A DNA stretch of 64,000 nucleotides from Acinetobacter beijerinckii CIP 110307. Lineage in GTDB: Bacteria > Pseudomonadota > Gammaproteobacteria > Pseudomonadales > Moraxellaceae. Below, one piece after another: positions 19,483-29,450 of the stretch. Made by a program: the position numbers and the translations under genes. The stretch is from contig NZ_KB849763.1 of NCBI RefSeq assembly GCF_000369005.1, positions 1-64,000 on the forward strand. Reading direction: 5' to 3'. A model generated the notes under the pieces. It saw only the letters and a program-made list of their open reading frames with translations, made no database searches and had not been told where the DNA came from. Positions within the stretch are counted from its first letter, which is position 1, and each line of letters begins with the position of its first letter.

Positions 19483-19833
19483 ATGAAGTTTTTCCTGCTA
19501 TTTATTATTTTTATAAGTTTAACGGGCTGCATTTTTGGTAAGTCTAGCGAAGTTAAACGTGCAGAAAAATTGCTAAAAGACTTTGAATGTAAAAATATCG
19601 AAACGAGCCAATTAGGTGCCTCGTCGATATCTATTTTTTATCAACAAACACTTGCAGCGAACAAAGAAAAAGCATCTCATTATGTAGAACAATACAAAAA
19701 TGGCGAAGATCTCTTTGACATGCCATTAGATGAAGTTGTACAACAAAAGTATCAATTATATATACAAGCTTGTCAGGCTTTAGGTGGTATTTCACCTCGC
19801 AATCAATCTATTGAAATTGAGGCTGGAGAATAA
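19483..19833 (+). CDS. Small lipoprotein, unknown
   Basis: A 116-residue protein with a lipoprotein signal: hydrophobic stretch FFLLFIIFISL and lipobox LTGC, lipidated cysteine at residue 16. The mature part is short, charged and mostly helical, with cysteines in DFECKN and IQACQ that might pair. No family is recognised. The gene is followed after 36 bp by the YjdF-type membrane protein gene on the same strand, so the two may share a message. Confidence 0.72.
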   Translation: MKFFLLFIIFISLTGCIFGKSSEVKRAEKLLKDFECKNIETSQLGASSISIFYQQTLAANKEKASHYVEQYKNGEDLFDMPLDEVVQQKYQLYIQACQALGGISPRNQSIEIEAGE

Positions 19834-19869
19834 ATACGCTTAACTTGCTTGATTGCTTATGGACTTAGC

Positions 19870-20508
19870 ATGATAGAAAAAAAACTAACCTTAAAGCATT
19901 ACCTTACCCTGTTAGTTCTGTTATTTGCCATAATTTTAGCCAGCATTCATCCTCTTGAGTTCGAAGCTTATCTGTTACATCAAGTCGGTACGGTTTTTAT
20001 GTTGGCTGTACTGGTTATAACGATGTGGCAAATTGGCATCTCTTTTTCTAGTTTTTGTCTATATCTTTTGTTTTTATTGATTCATATCATTGGTGCGCAC
20101 TATTTATACTCCTATGTCCCTTATAACGAGTGGTTGATCAGTTTATTTAATTTTAATCTTAATGAATATCTAGGTTGGTCTCGCAATATGTATGATCGAC
20201 TCGTTCATTTTGCATATGGTCTATTACTCTATCCATTTTTTCATCGTTGTTTTCAGGTGTGGTTACCAAATGCAAAACCTTTAACTATATTTCTGCTAGT
20301 GATCCAATTTGTTATGGCATCAAGTATGTTCTATGAGTTAATTGAATGGTGGATTGCAATGGGATTATCACCAGAAGATGCAGAAAACTATAATGGTCAA
20401 CAAGGTGATGTCTGGGATGCCCATAAAGATATGTTCCTTGCTACTATTGGCGCGATCCTAATCGGGATATTTCAACTATACAAAGAAAAAACTCTTATTA
20501 CAAAATAA
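19870..20508 (+). CDS. YjdF/DUF2238 family inner-membrane protein
   Basis: A 212-residue polytopic membrane protein with about six hydrophobic helices. The family signature is well kept: YDRLVHFAYGLLLYP in the middle, then YELIEWW, and near the C-terminus GDVWDAHKDM. The conserved His, Glu and Asp residues lie at membrane edges, which hints at a metal or proton site, but no function is established. The reading frame opens at a TTG at 19849; the ATG at 19870 is the more likely start. The stop codon lies inside the terminator stem. Confidence 0.85.
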   Translation: MIEKKLTLKHYLTLLVLLFAIILASIHPLEFEAYLLHQVGTVFMLAVLVITMWQIGISFSSFCLYLLFLLIHIIGAHYLYSYVPYNEWLISLFNFNLNEYLGWSRNMYDRLVHFAYGLLLYPFFHRCFQVWLPNAKPLTIFLLVIQFVMASSMFYELIEWWIAMGLSPEDAENYNGQQGDVWDAHKDMFLATIGAILIGIFQLYKEKTLITK

Positions 20509-20515
20509 GAGTTTT
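20488..20515. terminator. Bidirectional terminator between yjdF-like and Bap-like genes
   Basis: A perfect 12-bp stem AAAACTCTTATT / complement with an ACAA loop, between convergent genes. The right arm contains the stop codon of the upstream membrane protein. Confidence 0.82.
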
Positions 20516-20535
20516 AATTTAGCGACATAATAAGT

Positions 20536-22707
20536 CTAAACGATTGCGTGCTGCAATATATCCATTTGTTCGATTAAATCTGATTTTACACTGAGTGAGC
20601 CATCAAAAGCTGAAGAATTTGATTTTACACTACCTTCAGATTGTATCGAATTATTTGAGTTAAATTGACTGAGCAATGTATCTATTTCATTTAATGAATC
20701 ATTTGAAGATGACAAAAGATCATGTATAGAAATATTTTCAAGCACTGTTGGCTGTGGATCAACTTCGATATTTAATTCAATTCCATTCAATCCGACATGA
20801 TCACTTAACAGCATTTCTATTGCATTTGATGATGTCTCATCAACATTCGACATGTTAGAAACTGTTGGTGCAACTACAGTAAATATAAAAGGATCGCTCA
20901 ATTCACTGGTATTTCCAGCAGCATCCGTTTGAGTCAAAGTAATTTTATGAGGCCCTAAACTCAAATCATGAACAATATTAAAACTCCATTTACCATTATC
21001 TGCGACAATCACCGTGCCAATTGCAATTCCATTGTCATAAATTGTCAGAATAGCTTTAGCCTCACCAGACCCAGACAAACTTGGCTTAGAATCATCAGTA
21101 CTCCCACCTGCCGAGATTGTCCCTTTAACTGCTCCAACATCATCAGTCGCTGTTTGTAATAGTGGTTTATTAGGGGCTATGGTATCTTTTGTCCCTAATA
21201 CATCAGTTGCGTCAGAACGATTACCAACAGCATCTACGACATAAACTTTACCAATATTTTTATCTGTTAAAGCAGGTGATAAGATGATTGTATATTTACC
21301 ATCGGCGCCTGCTGTACCTGTTCCATATGTTGTTTTACCATCAATACTTTTAATTTCTATTTTTGCATTTGCTTCCGCTATCCCTGTAACTGAATCACCT
21401 GCGGCATTTAATTGTGCAGTTGCTTTATCTGGTGCAATGGTATCTTTTCCTGCGGTAATTTCCAAAGGCTTAGACTGATTTCCTGCGGCATCCTCAATAA
21501 TAATCGAGCCTTTCTGACCTGTTGTTAATGCAGGAGAAATGGTAATTTCAAATTTACCTTGTGCATCAGTAACACCTGTTCCAATAATTTTTCCATCGGC
21601 ATCTTTAATATTCACTTTTGCATTTGCTTCTGCACGTCCGTGGATAGAATTCCCCTCTTTACTCACTTCAATTAAAGGTTGGTCTGGAGCTAATGTATCT
21701 TTACCAGCAAACACTTTTGATGGGTCTGATTTATTTTCAAAAGCATCTTCCGCAATCACGATTCCGCCTTTATCACTGGTTAAAGCAGGAGAAACTTTGA
21801 TGGAGTACATTCCTTCTTTATTTGCTATTACTGTACCCAGTAAATTACCATCTGCATCAAACAAAGAAACTTTTGCATTTGCTTCTGCTTTGCCTGTGAC
21901 AATCGTTCCATCTGCATTTAATTGTGCACTAGGGCTATCGGGCGCTATCGTATCTTTTGTTCCTGTAACCACAGTCGCTTTAGATGCATTTCCAGAGCTG
22001 TCTACCGCCGTTACACTCACCTTAGCACCATTCACCAAAGGTTGTTCAAGCTTAATGGTGTAACTACCTTCATTATCAGCGTGTCCAGTTGCAATAATTT
22101 TTCCTGTTGAGTCTCGAATTTCTATTTTTGCTTTTGCTTCGGTTTTCCCTGTTATAGTTTGGGTATCCGAACTTAAAGAAGCTGTAGGTGTAGTTGGAGG
22201 TAAAATATCGGTAGGCTTATTACTATTACTCTCATTTTTATCATCGTCTTTCACTGCCCATAAATATACACCTTCAGCAGCTAAAGCAACTAAACCCACT
22301 TTAATTAATTGTGCCTTACTAATACCCATATCTGCATTATCATTCTGAGTAACAGCAACCTGTGTAGGTGCCTCTGTATAAGCAAATTGAGATAATTGAG
22401 TCGCAGGAGAATAGCGCATGAATTTGCCAGCATCATCAAATTGAGCAACGGCATACGTTCCATCGGTTTGCTGTAAGGCTAGAGTATGTTCACTAATATT
22501 TACATCATTAAAAAAATCATTAACTACAATTTTTTCACCATTTTTAAGTGTAATAATGAGGTCATTGCCTTGTTTAACAATTGATTTAATGTCTTGTTGA
22601 TTGACACTCACTTGAATAATAGAGGCTTGGTTTAAAACCACGCTTTTGATTTGTCCATCTTGTAAAATATTCAAGTTTTGCTTTGAAGAAACAACAACTC
22701 TTGTCAT
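20536..22707 (-). CDS. Bap-like biofilm protein with five Ig-like repeats (BLP2-like size)
   Basis: A 723-residue protein. Residues 1-125 match the BapA-prefix domain (VVVSSKQNLNILQDG start, beta-rich). A hydrophobic stretch (LIKVGLVALAAEGVYLWAV) follows at about 133-151. Five Ig-like repeats of about 85-110 residues come next, most opening with DT(I/L)AP and containing a GKAEANAKV-type motif. The last 120 residues are Ser/Asn-rich. There is no classical signal peptide, as expected for type I secretion, but no secretion genes are nearby. From memory, Acinetobacter has a short Bap-like protein called BLP2 of about this size; the name is not proven here. The ATG at 22707 has GTGAG upstream. Confidence 0.82.
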   Translation of the reverse strand: MTRVVVSSKQNLNILQDGQIKSVVLNQASIIQVSVNQQDIKSIVKQGNDLIITLKNGEKIVVNDFFNDVNISEHTLALQQTDGTYAVAQFDDAGKFMRYSPATQLSQFAYTEAPTQVAVTQNDNADMGISKAQLIKVGLVALAAEGVYLWAVKDDDKNESNSNKPTDILPPTTPTASLSSDTQTITGKTEAKAKIEIRDSTGKIIATGHADNEGSYTIKLEQPLVNGAKVSVTAVDSSGNASKATVVTGTKDTIAPDSPSAQLNADGTIVTGKAEANAKVSLFDADGNLLGTVIANKEGMYSIKVSPALTSDKGGIVIAEDAFENKSDPSKVFAGKDTLAPDQPLIEVSKEGNSIHGRAEANAKVNIKDADGKIIGTGVTDAQGKFEITISPALTTGQKGSIIIEDAAGNQSKPLEITAGKDTIAPDKATAQLNAAGDSVTGIAEANAKIEIKSIDGKTTYGTGTAGADGKYTIILSPALTDKNIGKVYVVDAVGNRSDATDVLGTKDTIAPNKPLLQTATDDVGAVKGTISAGGSTDDSKPSLSGSGEAKAILTIYDNGIAIGTVIVADNGKWSFNIVHDLSLGPHKITLTQTDAAGNTSELSDPFIFTVVAPTVSNMSNVDETSSNAIEMLLSDHVGLNGIELNIEVDPQPTVLENISIHDLLSSSNDSLNEIDTLLSQFNSNNSIQSEGSVKSNSSAFDGSLSVKSDLIEQMDILQHAIV

Positions 22708-22903
22708 TATTATGCTCACTGATCAATTTTATTTTTTAAAAATTATGGATTAATGAATCATTAAGTAATTAATCTGTCAGTTAAAATATCAAATGATCGA
22801 AGTAACAACAATCGATTCCTCTAAAAATTTTGTCAAGTTTGTTTAACTGACCATATGTTCAAATAACAAACATACTGAATTAAAATATACAGTTCCAAAA
22901 ATA

Positions 22904-22929
22904 AAAACCAGTCACTTTAGACTGGTTTT
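22904..22929 (-). terminator. Terminator of sohB
   Basis: A perfect 10-bp stem AAAACCAGTC / complement with a 6-nt loop, followed by T-rich DNA on the minus strand, 20 bases past the sohB stop. Confidence 0.85.
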
Positions 22930-22948
22930 GAAAATACAAAATAGAAGC

Positions 22949-23911
22949 TTAAAACTTTGGATCTCGCATTTGTACTAATGTACTATTGGCTTTCGAAAGT
23001 GTATCAGCAACTTTTCCTAAAACAGTAGGGATTAAAGTTTCAGCCATTTGCGCAGCTTGTAAACCAAGCTTTTCGCCAAATGTTGGGCGTTTACGGGTAT
23101 TAATCACATAAACATCATGCTGAGACAATAAACCTAATAAATATTCATCTGAAGTTTTTAATTTATCAACTAAGTTTAGCGTAAGAGCATCTTCACCATA
23201 CCAATGCTCGCCTGTTGCGACCTTTTCAACGTCGAGCTGTGGACGATATTTTTCAATGAAATGCTTAAATAATACGTGTGTTTGTTGTAGCTCTTCTTCA
23301 AATTTCGCTTTACCTTCAGCTGTGTTTTCGCCAAACATCGTTACGGTACGCTTGTATTGACCAGCTGTATATAGCTCAAAATCAACATTATGCTGTTTCA
23401 ATAAACGATTAAAATTTGGTACTTGCGCAACCACACCGATTGAACCAACCACAGCAAAAGGCGCAGATACAATTTCATTCGCAATACATGCCATCATGTA
23501 GCCACCACTTGCAGCAACTTTATCTACGCAAATAGTGACATTAAAACCTGCATCACGTAAGCGAACCAATTGAGCAGCCGCTAACCCATAGCCATGTACC
23601 ATTCCACCTGGACTTTCTAAACGAACTACAACACGATCATGCCCTGCTTTTGCAGTTGCTAAAATCAACGTGATTTCTTCACGAATTGTATCTACAGCTG
23701 ATGCCTGTATATCACCTTTAAAATCGAGTACATATATTTTTTTATCATTTTTCTTACGCACTTTCGCTTCTTTAGCGAGCTGTTGCATAAGTTGTAATAA
23801 TTCCAAACGAGATGCAGTTGTTTGTGCGATTCTTTTTCTTTGTTCATTCACACGTGCATTTAAATGACTAATACGAATTTCAGCAGGAAATTTAGGTAAA
23901 TGGAATAACAT
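22949..23911 (-). CDS. sohB: Signal-peptide-peptidase-like serine protease SohB (S49)
   Basis: A 320-residue S49-family protease. The Ser-Lys dyad is in place: Ser135 in ASGGYMMA and Lys187 in GQYKRTV, 52 residues apart as in the family. A RLESPGGMVHGYG segment before the serine forms the oxyanion region. E. coli SohB (349) begins with a membrane helix; here the N-terminus is short and basic with no clear helix, so membrane anchoring is doubtful. The reading frame opens at a TTG 18 codons upstream (23965); the ATG at 23911 fits the family better. It lies downstream of the pst operon but behind its terminator. Confidence 0.88.
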   Translation of the reverse strand: MLFHLPKFPAEIRISHLNARVNEQRKRIAQTTASRLELLQLMQQLAKEAKVRKKNDKKIYVLDFKGDIQASAVDTIREEITLILATAKAGHDRVVVRLESPGGMVHGYGLAAAQLVRLRDAGFNVTICVDKVAASGGYMMACIANEIVSAPFAVVGSIGVVAQVPNFNRLLKQHNVDFELYTAGQYKRTVTMFGENTAEGKAKFEEELQQTHVLFKHFIEKYRPQLDVEKVATGEHWYGEDALTLNLVDKLKTSDEYLLGLLSQHDVYVINTRKRPTFGEKLGLQAAQMAETLIPTVLGKVADTLSKANSTLVQMRDPKF

Positions 23912-24016
23912 AAAATATGTGCTCTTTGAGTTCGTCTTTATTGGACTAACATGCGGTCTGTGCAATTAAAATTCAATAGCGTTTTTGCAAAATAGATTCA
24001 TTTTCATCTATATAAC

Positions 24017-24040
24017 AAAAAAAGAGCCCGAAGGCTCTTT
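24017..24040 (-). terminator. Terminator of the pst operon
   Basis: On the minus strand, stem AAAGAGCC / GGCTCTTT around a TTCG loop is followed by seven Ts, 17 bases past the pstB stop. Confidence 0.9.
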
Positions 24041-24056
24041 TCTAATTCACTTTTTA

Positions 24057-24971
24057 TTAGCCGAAACGACCCGTAATATATGCTTCAGTTAATTGATGAT
24101 CTGGTTGAGTAAAGACTTTTTCCGTTGAATTTACTTCAATTAAATCACCTAAGTGGAAATAAGCCGTGCGGTCAGAAACACGAGCTGCTTGTTGCATCGA
24201 ATGCGTTACAATCGCAATAGTAAATTGCTCTGAAAGCTCTGAAATAAGCTCCTCGATCTTAGCTGTTGCGATTGGATCTAATGCTGAACACGGTTCATCC
24301 ATCAAAATTACTTCAGGGCTGACGGCAATGGTACGTGCAATACACAAACGTTGTTGCTGACCACCAGATAAACCTGTACCTGGTTGACTTAAACGATCTT
24401 TGACTTCATCCCAAAGACCAGCTTTACGTAGACTGTTCTCAACAATTTCTTCTAAGTCATACTTGTCACGTGCTAGTCCATGTAATTTAGGACCATAGGC
24501 AACATTATCAAAAATTGACTTCGGAAATGGATTTGGCTTTTGGAAAACCATACCGACTTGAGCACGAAGTAATACAACGTCAAGATTTGGATCATAGATA
24601 TCTTGATTATCTAATGTCACCTTACCTGTAACGCGACAGCTATCAATCGTATCATTCATGCGGTTTAAGGTACGTAAGAAAGTCGACTTACCGCAACCTG
24701 ATGGTCCAATGAATGCAATAACTTCATTTTTATAAACATCTAAATCAATACCTTTAATTGCTTCTGCTTCACCATAGTAAACATGCACATCTTTGGTACT
24801 GATTTTAACTTCGCTCGTTTTTGGCTTTTTATTCGATGAAGCCGTTTCAAACTGAGAAACAAATGCAGTATCAGATTGCTTAACTTGAGCTTCAGATGAG
24901 GTAAATTCTTTTTGCTGTGGATTCACTGATTTATCCTTTTCTACGGCGTTCATAATATCAATCGTATTCAT
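24057..24971 (-). CDS. pstB: Phosphate ABC transporter ATPase
   Basis: A 304-residue cytosolic ATPase that powers PstCA. Walker A is GPSGCGKST, the signature [16 protein letters not shown], and Walker [14 protein letters not shown]. The first 45 residues are polar, low in hydrophobic content and absent from E. coli PstB (257), probably a flexible extension. GAGGAG lies just upstream of the ATG at 24971; the frame is also open seven codons earlier. It is the last gene of pstSCAB; phoU, often next, is not here. Confidence 0.95.
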   Translation of the reverse strand: MNTIDIMNAVEKDKSVNPQQKEFTSSEAQVKQSDTAFVSQFETASSNKKPKTSEVKISTKDVHVYYGEAEAIKGIDLDVYKNEVIAFIGPSGCGKSTFLRTLNRMNDTIDSCRVTGKVTLDNQDIYDPNLDVVLLRAQVGMVFQKPNPFPKSIFDNVAYGPKLHGLARDKYDLEEIVENSLRKAGLWDEVKDRLSQPGTGLSGGQQQRLCIARTIAVSPEVILMDEPCSALDPIATAKIEELISELSEQFTIAIVTHSMQQAARVSDRTAYFHLGDLIEVNSTEKVFTQPDHQLTEAYITGRFG

Positions 24972-24985
24972 TGTACTCTCCTCAA

Positions 24986-26380
24986 CTACCAACGCACTTC
25001 AAATTTCTTACGAAGCCAAATTGCAAGGCTGTTTAAACCGATCATTAATGCTAATAACACAATAATCGCTGCTGCCGTTCGTCCTTCAAAGAAGTTACGC
25101 AACTCATTGCCTTGCCATAAATATACTTGAACTGGCAATGCTGTTGCTTGATCTAACGGTGTTGCAGGAACACTTGCTACGAAAGCACTCATACCAATCA
25201 ATAATAGTGGAGCGGTTTCACCTAAAGCATGCGCTACACCAATAATTGAACCTGTCATGATGCCTGGTAAAGCTAATGGCAATACATGATGAAAAACGGT
25301 TTGAACTTTTGATGCGCCTAAACCAAGAGCTGCTTGACGAATCGAAGGTGGAACTGCTTTTAATGATGCACGTGTAGTAATGATAACTGTCGGCAAGGTC
25401 ATTAAGCTTAATACCAAACCACCAACCAATGGAGCTGAAAGTGGAAGTTGCATCCAACCAATGAAAATTGCAGCACCAAGCAAACCAAAGACAATCGAAG
25501 GAACGGCTGCCAAGTTATTAATATTAACTTCGATAATATCTGTCATGAAATTTTTAGGAGCAAATTCTTCAAGATAAATCGCACTCGCAACACCGATCGG
25601 AATTGAGATAATAATGACGATGAGCATCATGAATAATGAACCCATAAATGCACCTGCCAAACCACTTGTTGCAGGTGAACTACGAGAATCAGGGCTAACA
25701 AATAAATTGGTATTAAAGGTACTGCCTATAATGCCTTTCGCTTCCAATTGATCCGCAAGTTGACGTACTTCTGGGTCAAGTTGCTGCTGATCATCAGGTA
25801 ATGAGCGGTCAATATTTCCAGATAACCAAACATCGATATTGGCATCAGCCAAAAACTTAATATTTTCTTTGGTACCAATCAAAGATGGATTTGCAAAAAC
25901 CATATCACGCAAACGATAAGCTTCTGAACTAGTATACATACTTGATAAATAATCGCGCTGAGATTCGAGTGACGGATCTTTAGCAATAATCCCATTTACG
26001 ATGAGACCATCCCAATCGACCATTCCCATCTCAGTTTGCCAAGCGACAAAGCGCTCTTCATAATGCGCTGGAGACTCACCAGCTGTTTGTTTCGGCTTAG
26101 GACCCACATTAATAATGGTAGGATCAAAATAAACTGGAACAGTGAGACTGCTTTGCCAAAAAGCAGGTAAACCTCTTGATAAAATACTACCGAATAACAA
26201 TGCCACAAAAGCAAGACCAATCACCACAGCCGAAAAACCTGCATAACGGAAAGCTTTTTCTTTGCGATGACGTTTAGCCAGAGAACTTTGGATTCTATTT
26301 TTGCGCTGTTCACGTTGTTCAGCAGCTACTTGAGGATCAAATGCATTTTGATCCAAAGGAGATGTCTTTGATGAACTCAT
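24986..26380 (-). CDS. pstA: Phosphate ABC transporter permease PstA
   Basis: A 464-residue inner-membrane permease. The C-terminal two-thirds is the binding-protein-dependent transport domain, with a coupling loop [15 protein letters not shown]. The N-terminal 60 residues are basic and cytosolic, then one helix, then a large soluble insert of roughly 130 residues before the next helices, probably periplasmic. E. coli PstA has only 296 residues; long forms are known in Pseudomonas and relatives. The start overlaps the pstC stop by four bases (ATGA), so translation is coupled. Confidence 0.94.
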   Translation of the reverse strand: MSSSKTSPLDQNAFDPQVAAEQREQRKNRIQSSLAKRHRKEKAFRYAGFSAVVIGLAFVALLFGSILSRGLPAFWQSSLTVPVYFDPTIINVGPKPKQTAGESPAHYEERFVAWQTEMGMVDWDGLIVNGIIAKDPSLESQRDYLSSMYTSSEAYRLRDMVFANPSLIGTKENIKFLADANIDVWLSGNIDRSLPDDQQQLDPEVRQLADQLEAKGIIGSTFNTNLFVSPDSRSSPATSGLAGAFMGSLFMMLIVIIISIPIGVASAIYLEEFAPKNFMTDIIEVNINNLAAVPSIVFGLLGAAIFIGWMQLPLSAPLVGGLVLSLMTLPTVIITTRASLKAVPPSIRQAALGLGASKVQTVFHHVLPLALPGIMTGSIIGVAHALGETAPLLLIGMSAFVASVPATPLDQATALPVQVYLWQGNELRNFFEGRTAAAIIVLLALMIGLNSLAIWLRKKFEVRW

Positions 26381-27756
26381 TCGTATTGCTCACGATATTT
26401 GCGCACGATATACAGTGCAATAATGTTTAAACCCAAAGTAATGACAAACAAAGTCAAACCTAGAGCAAATGCAACCAAAGCTTGTGGACTTGCGAAATCT
26501 GTATCACCTGTTAATTGCTTAACAATAGTCACAGTAACCGTAGAAACAGCTTCTAATGGGTTGGCATGTAGTAATGGGCTATTACCTGCAGCAAGAACCA
26601 CAATCATGGTTTCGCCAACTGCACGAGATACCGCAAGTAAGAATGCACCCGTAATACCTGGTAAAGCAGCAGGTAGAACAACTTGACGAATCGTTTCAGA
26701 TTTTGTTGCACCTAAACCTAAAGAACCATCACGTAGCGAACGTGGAACTTGCGTAATAATGTCATCAGATAACGAAGATACGAACGGAATAATCATGATG
26801 CCCATAACAAAACCAGCGGTTAATGCACTTGTTGCATTAATGTTGATTCCGACGCTTTCACCAACCATTTTAAAGAATGGTCCAATCACCATCAGTGCAA
26901 ATACACCATAAACAATCGTTGGAATACCAGCGAGGACTTCAATGGTCGGTTTTGCCCAAGAGCGTAGTTGAGGAGAAGCATATTCTGCTAAATAAATTGC
27001 AATCATCAAACCAACAGGCACCGCTACTAATAGTGCGATACCGCTGACCATCAAAGTACCCCAAATTAATGGGAGAATACCGTAACTACCTTCTGCATTT
27101 CCTGAAGTGCTAAAACCAGGATTCCACTCAGTACCGAAGAAGAAATCAACAGGGCTAACAAACTTAAAGAAGTGTAAAGCTTCAGTCAGCATTGAAAGTA
27201 CAATACCGATGGTAGTGAGAATGGCAACACCAGAACATAAAATCAAAGCTGTATTAATTGCTTTTTCTACTTGATTACGTGCACGGTATTGTTGGCTAAT
27301 TCGTTTTTTAGCCCAAACTAAACCAGCCAAAGCAGCACTAATCACGACAGCTAGCTTGGCAAAAGTGCCAATGGTTTGAAATTTTGCTAGCTGTTGAGCT
27401 GCTGCCACTTCATATGCAGCTGCTTGATCTGTAACCCCAAAACCAGAAGCAATCGCTTGAACACGATCAATTAAAACATCACGTCCTGCTTCATCTAGAG
27501 TGGCACTGACAGATGCTGGGATGTTATTAAAAATAATATGTTGTAATACACTTGGCTCAACCAAGTTCCAAATGATCAAAATCAAAAAAGCAGGAATACC
27601 ACACCACAAGGCAACCAAAGCCCCGTAATAAACAGGACGAGAATGTAGTGCTACTGAGTTATTTCCCTTACCTGCTAGGTTACGGCTTTTACTCAGCCCG
27701 ATTTGGTATGCAATTGCCACAAGGGCTAGTAACACACCGATAAGTAGCAGATTCAT
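26377..27756 (-). CDS. pstC: Phosphate ABC transporter permease PstC
   Basis: A 459-residue inner-membrane permease partner of PstA. It opens with a helix used as membrane anchor (LLLIGVLLALVAIAYQIGL), has another helix near 45-70, and then a soluble insert of about 80 residues. The permease core has a coupling motif LGATKSETIRQVVLP. It is longer than E. coli PstC (319), in parallel with PstA, so both permeases carry extra periplasmic mass. The gene lies 102 bp after pstS with a hairpin in between. Confidence 0.94.
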   Translation of the reverse strand: MNLLLIGVLLALVAIAYQIGLSKSRNLAGKGNNSVALHSRPVYYGALVALWCGIPAFLILIIWNLVEPSVLQHIIFNNIPASVSATLDEAGRDVLIDRVQAIASGFGVTDQAAAYEVAAAQQLAKFQTIGTFAKLAVVISAALAGLVWAKKRISQQYRARNQVEKAINTALILCSGVAILTTIGIVLSMLTEALHFFKFVSPVDFFFGTEWNPGFSTSGNAEGSYGILPLIWGTLMVSGIALLVAVPVGLMIAIYLAEYASPQLRSWAKPTIEVLAGIPTIVYGVFALMVIGPFFKMVGESVGININATSALTAGFVMGIMIIPFVSSLSDDIITQVPRSLRDGSLGLGATKSETIRQVVLPAALPGITGAFLLAVSRAVGETMIVVLAAGNSPLLHANPLEAVSTVTVTIVKQLTGDTDFASPQALVAFALGLTLFVITLGLNIIALYIVRKYREQYE

Positions 27757-27808
27757 GTAATCTCCACTGTTTTCTCAATTTTCATGATTTGAAAAAACTT
27801 AGCTAGAC

Positions 27809-27841
27809 AAAAAGGCCGATGAACAAGTTGTCTCACCAGCC
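27809..27841 (-). terminator. Attenuator-like hairpin between pstS and pstC
   Basis: On the minus strand a 9-bp stem (GGCTGGTGA with TCATCGGCC, two G-U pairs) with a 10-nt loop is followed directly by five Ts. It follows the pstS stop by 17 bases. It probably ends most transcripts after pstS, so that the binding protein is made in excess over the permeases. Confidence 0.72.
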
Positions 27842-27858
27842 TCCATTATTAAGTCAAT

Positions 27859-28890
27859 TTATTTAACTGATTTACCAGCTTTGAAGTCAGCAAGAATTTT
27901 TGCACGTTCTTTATCATTCAATGCGATCAAACCAGATTTTTCTAATTTAGAACCTTTACCAGATACTTTTTTGTTTAAGAAGTATTCTACGTACTGTGGT
28001 AAACCTTTAATTGATTTTAAGTGCTCGCCTTTCACATAGAAGAATAATGGACGAGAAACTGGATATTGACCACTTAAAATCGTTTTCTCAGAAGGTACAA
28101 CATTGTTTACTGTTGCAACACGTAGTTTGTCACGGTTTAAGTCATAGAAACCAAGACCAAATACACCCACCGCACTTGGTGAAGTTTTTAAGCGAGCAAG
28201 TGTCTCAGTGTAGTCACCTGCAATTTCAATTACACGTCCATCTTTACGGAAAGTTGAACATGCTTTTTTCTGTTCTTCTTTGTCTAAGTTTTTGAAGTAA
28301 TCGTAAGCTTCACAACCTGCTTCAACCATTTTTTCTTGGAATACTTCACGAGTACCGTGGTTAGATGCAGGAATTACCAGTGTAATCGGCTCATTTGGTA
28401 ATGCTTTATCAATTTGATTCCAAGTTGTATATGGGTTTGGAACTAGCTTACCGTTTGAAGGTAATTGAGCAGAAAGCGCTGTAAATACGTGATATGGTTT
28501 TAATTTATATGCTGCTTTTTTTACGTTTGACGCGAATACAATACCGTCATAACCAATTTTAATTTCTTGGATTTGGTTTACGCCAGCTTTTTTACATGCA
28601 GCAATTTCAGTATCTTTAATAGCACGTGAAGAGTTAGCAATATCAATCGTGTTGTCACCAACGCCTTGACAGAATTGTTTCAAACCACCTGAAGAACCGC
28701 CTGAACCAACAACTGGTGCTTTGAATTGTGGGAAAGTATTACCAAACTCTTCTGCAACAATACTCGCATAAGGTAATACAGTTGAAGAACCTGCAATTTG
28801 AATCGTATCACGAGCTGCATTTGCAGTTCCCGCTACTGTTGCCCCAGATACAGCTAATGCAATTGCGATATAACGTGGATTTAAGCGCAT
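27859..28890 (-). CDS. pstS: Periplasmic phosphate-binding protein
   Basis: A 343-residue periplasmic protein that hands phosphate to PstCAB. The signal peptide (about 25 residues) ends GTANA before ARDTIQ. Phosphate-site motifs are visible: IQIAGSSTVLPYASIVAEEF at the N-terminus and a GSGGSSGGLKQFCQG loop. The cysteines at about 68 and in the middle (CEAYDYF, ACSTF) may form disulfides. The frame also opens five codons earlier, but the ATG at 28890 gives the better signal peptide. The operon has a Pho box 89 bp upstream. Confidence 0.95.
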   Translation of the reverse strand: MRLNPRYIAIALAVSGATVAGTANAARDTIQIAGSSTVLPYASIVAEEFGNTFPQFKAPVVGSGGSSGGLKQFCQGVGDNTIDIANSSRAIKDTEIAACKKAGVNQIQEIKIGYDGIVFASNVKKAAYKLKPYHVFTALSAQLPSNGKLVPNPYTTWNQIDKALPNEPITLVIPASNHGTREVFQEKMVEAGCEAYDYFKNLDKEEQKKACSTFRKDGRVIEIAGDYTETLARLKTSPSAVGVFGLGFYDLNRDKLRVATVNNVVPSEKTILSGQYPVSRPLFFYVKGEHLKSIKGLPQYVEYFLNKKVSGKGSKLEKSGLIALNDKERAKILADFKAGKSVK

Positions 28891-28978
28891 TCGGTTTTCT
28901 CTCATTTATACAATTTGATTTACAACTCTTTTAAATTCAAGTGTTGTACTTTGGTTAACTGCATTTTGATCAGATAAT

Positions 28979-29007
28979 ATGACAAATAAGTTACAACTTT
29001 GTGACGC
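28979..29007 (-). promoter_or_regulatory. Pho box (three PhoB half-sites) upstream of pstSCAB
   Basis: Read on the minus strand, three 7-mers follow one another at an 11-bp pitch: GCGTCAC, AAAG, TTGTAAC, TTAT, TTGTCAT. Each resembles the PhoB half-site CTGTCAT with 4-bp spacers. The array is correctly placed to replace a -35 element, which supports PhoB activation under phosphate limitation. This is inference from known PhoB logic. Confidence 0.8.
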
Positions 29008-29450
29008 TTTGATGATAATTATTTTAGAGTCTAATTTTTAATTAAATGCTTTTAAATATCAACAACTAAAGATAGATAAAATACAATTCAAAATATTACA
29101 CTTACATCCTTAATTACAGTGCTTGATTGAATTATTACATAGTAGATTTCACTTGAGAGAAAAAAATTTACTCTCCATTGTTAAAAATTATACGGTATGG
29201 AATATTCGGAGATTATTTACTTACTTATGTTATATGACATTTTTAGGAAAACCATTATCTCCCAAGCAAAGACTCGATTCTTATCTGAATGTACTTAAAA
29301 AATTAGATATAAAAGTTTTTCTTTTCTCAAACTCATTATCTAATAATTAAATCATGTTCTAAAAATATCGACACTTCATTCAGTTTATTGAAATTTCTTA
29401 GAACAGTTTATTGATCTATATTCAGTTTAAATGAGTAGAAAGATAAGATC
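29008..29450. other. AT-rich intergenic region, no gene recognised
   Basis: About 440 bp between the Pho box and the Rieske oxygenase gene. A 75-codon frame at 29123-29350 starts with TTG, has no ribosome site and no recognisable protein features, so I do not call it. The promoter of the oxygenase gene should lie here. Confidence 0.4.

Noticed and set aside
21539..22063. 174-codon plus-strand frame inside the Bap-like gene
   Set aside because: It is the antisense of the Ig repeats and has repeated composition that mirrors them; no independent signals.
29123..29350. 75-codon open frame upstream of the Rieske oxygenase gene
   Set aside because: Starts with TTG, has no ribosome site, no recognisable protein features, and lies in AT-rich DNA where such frames arise by chance.
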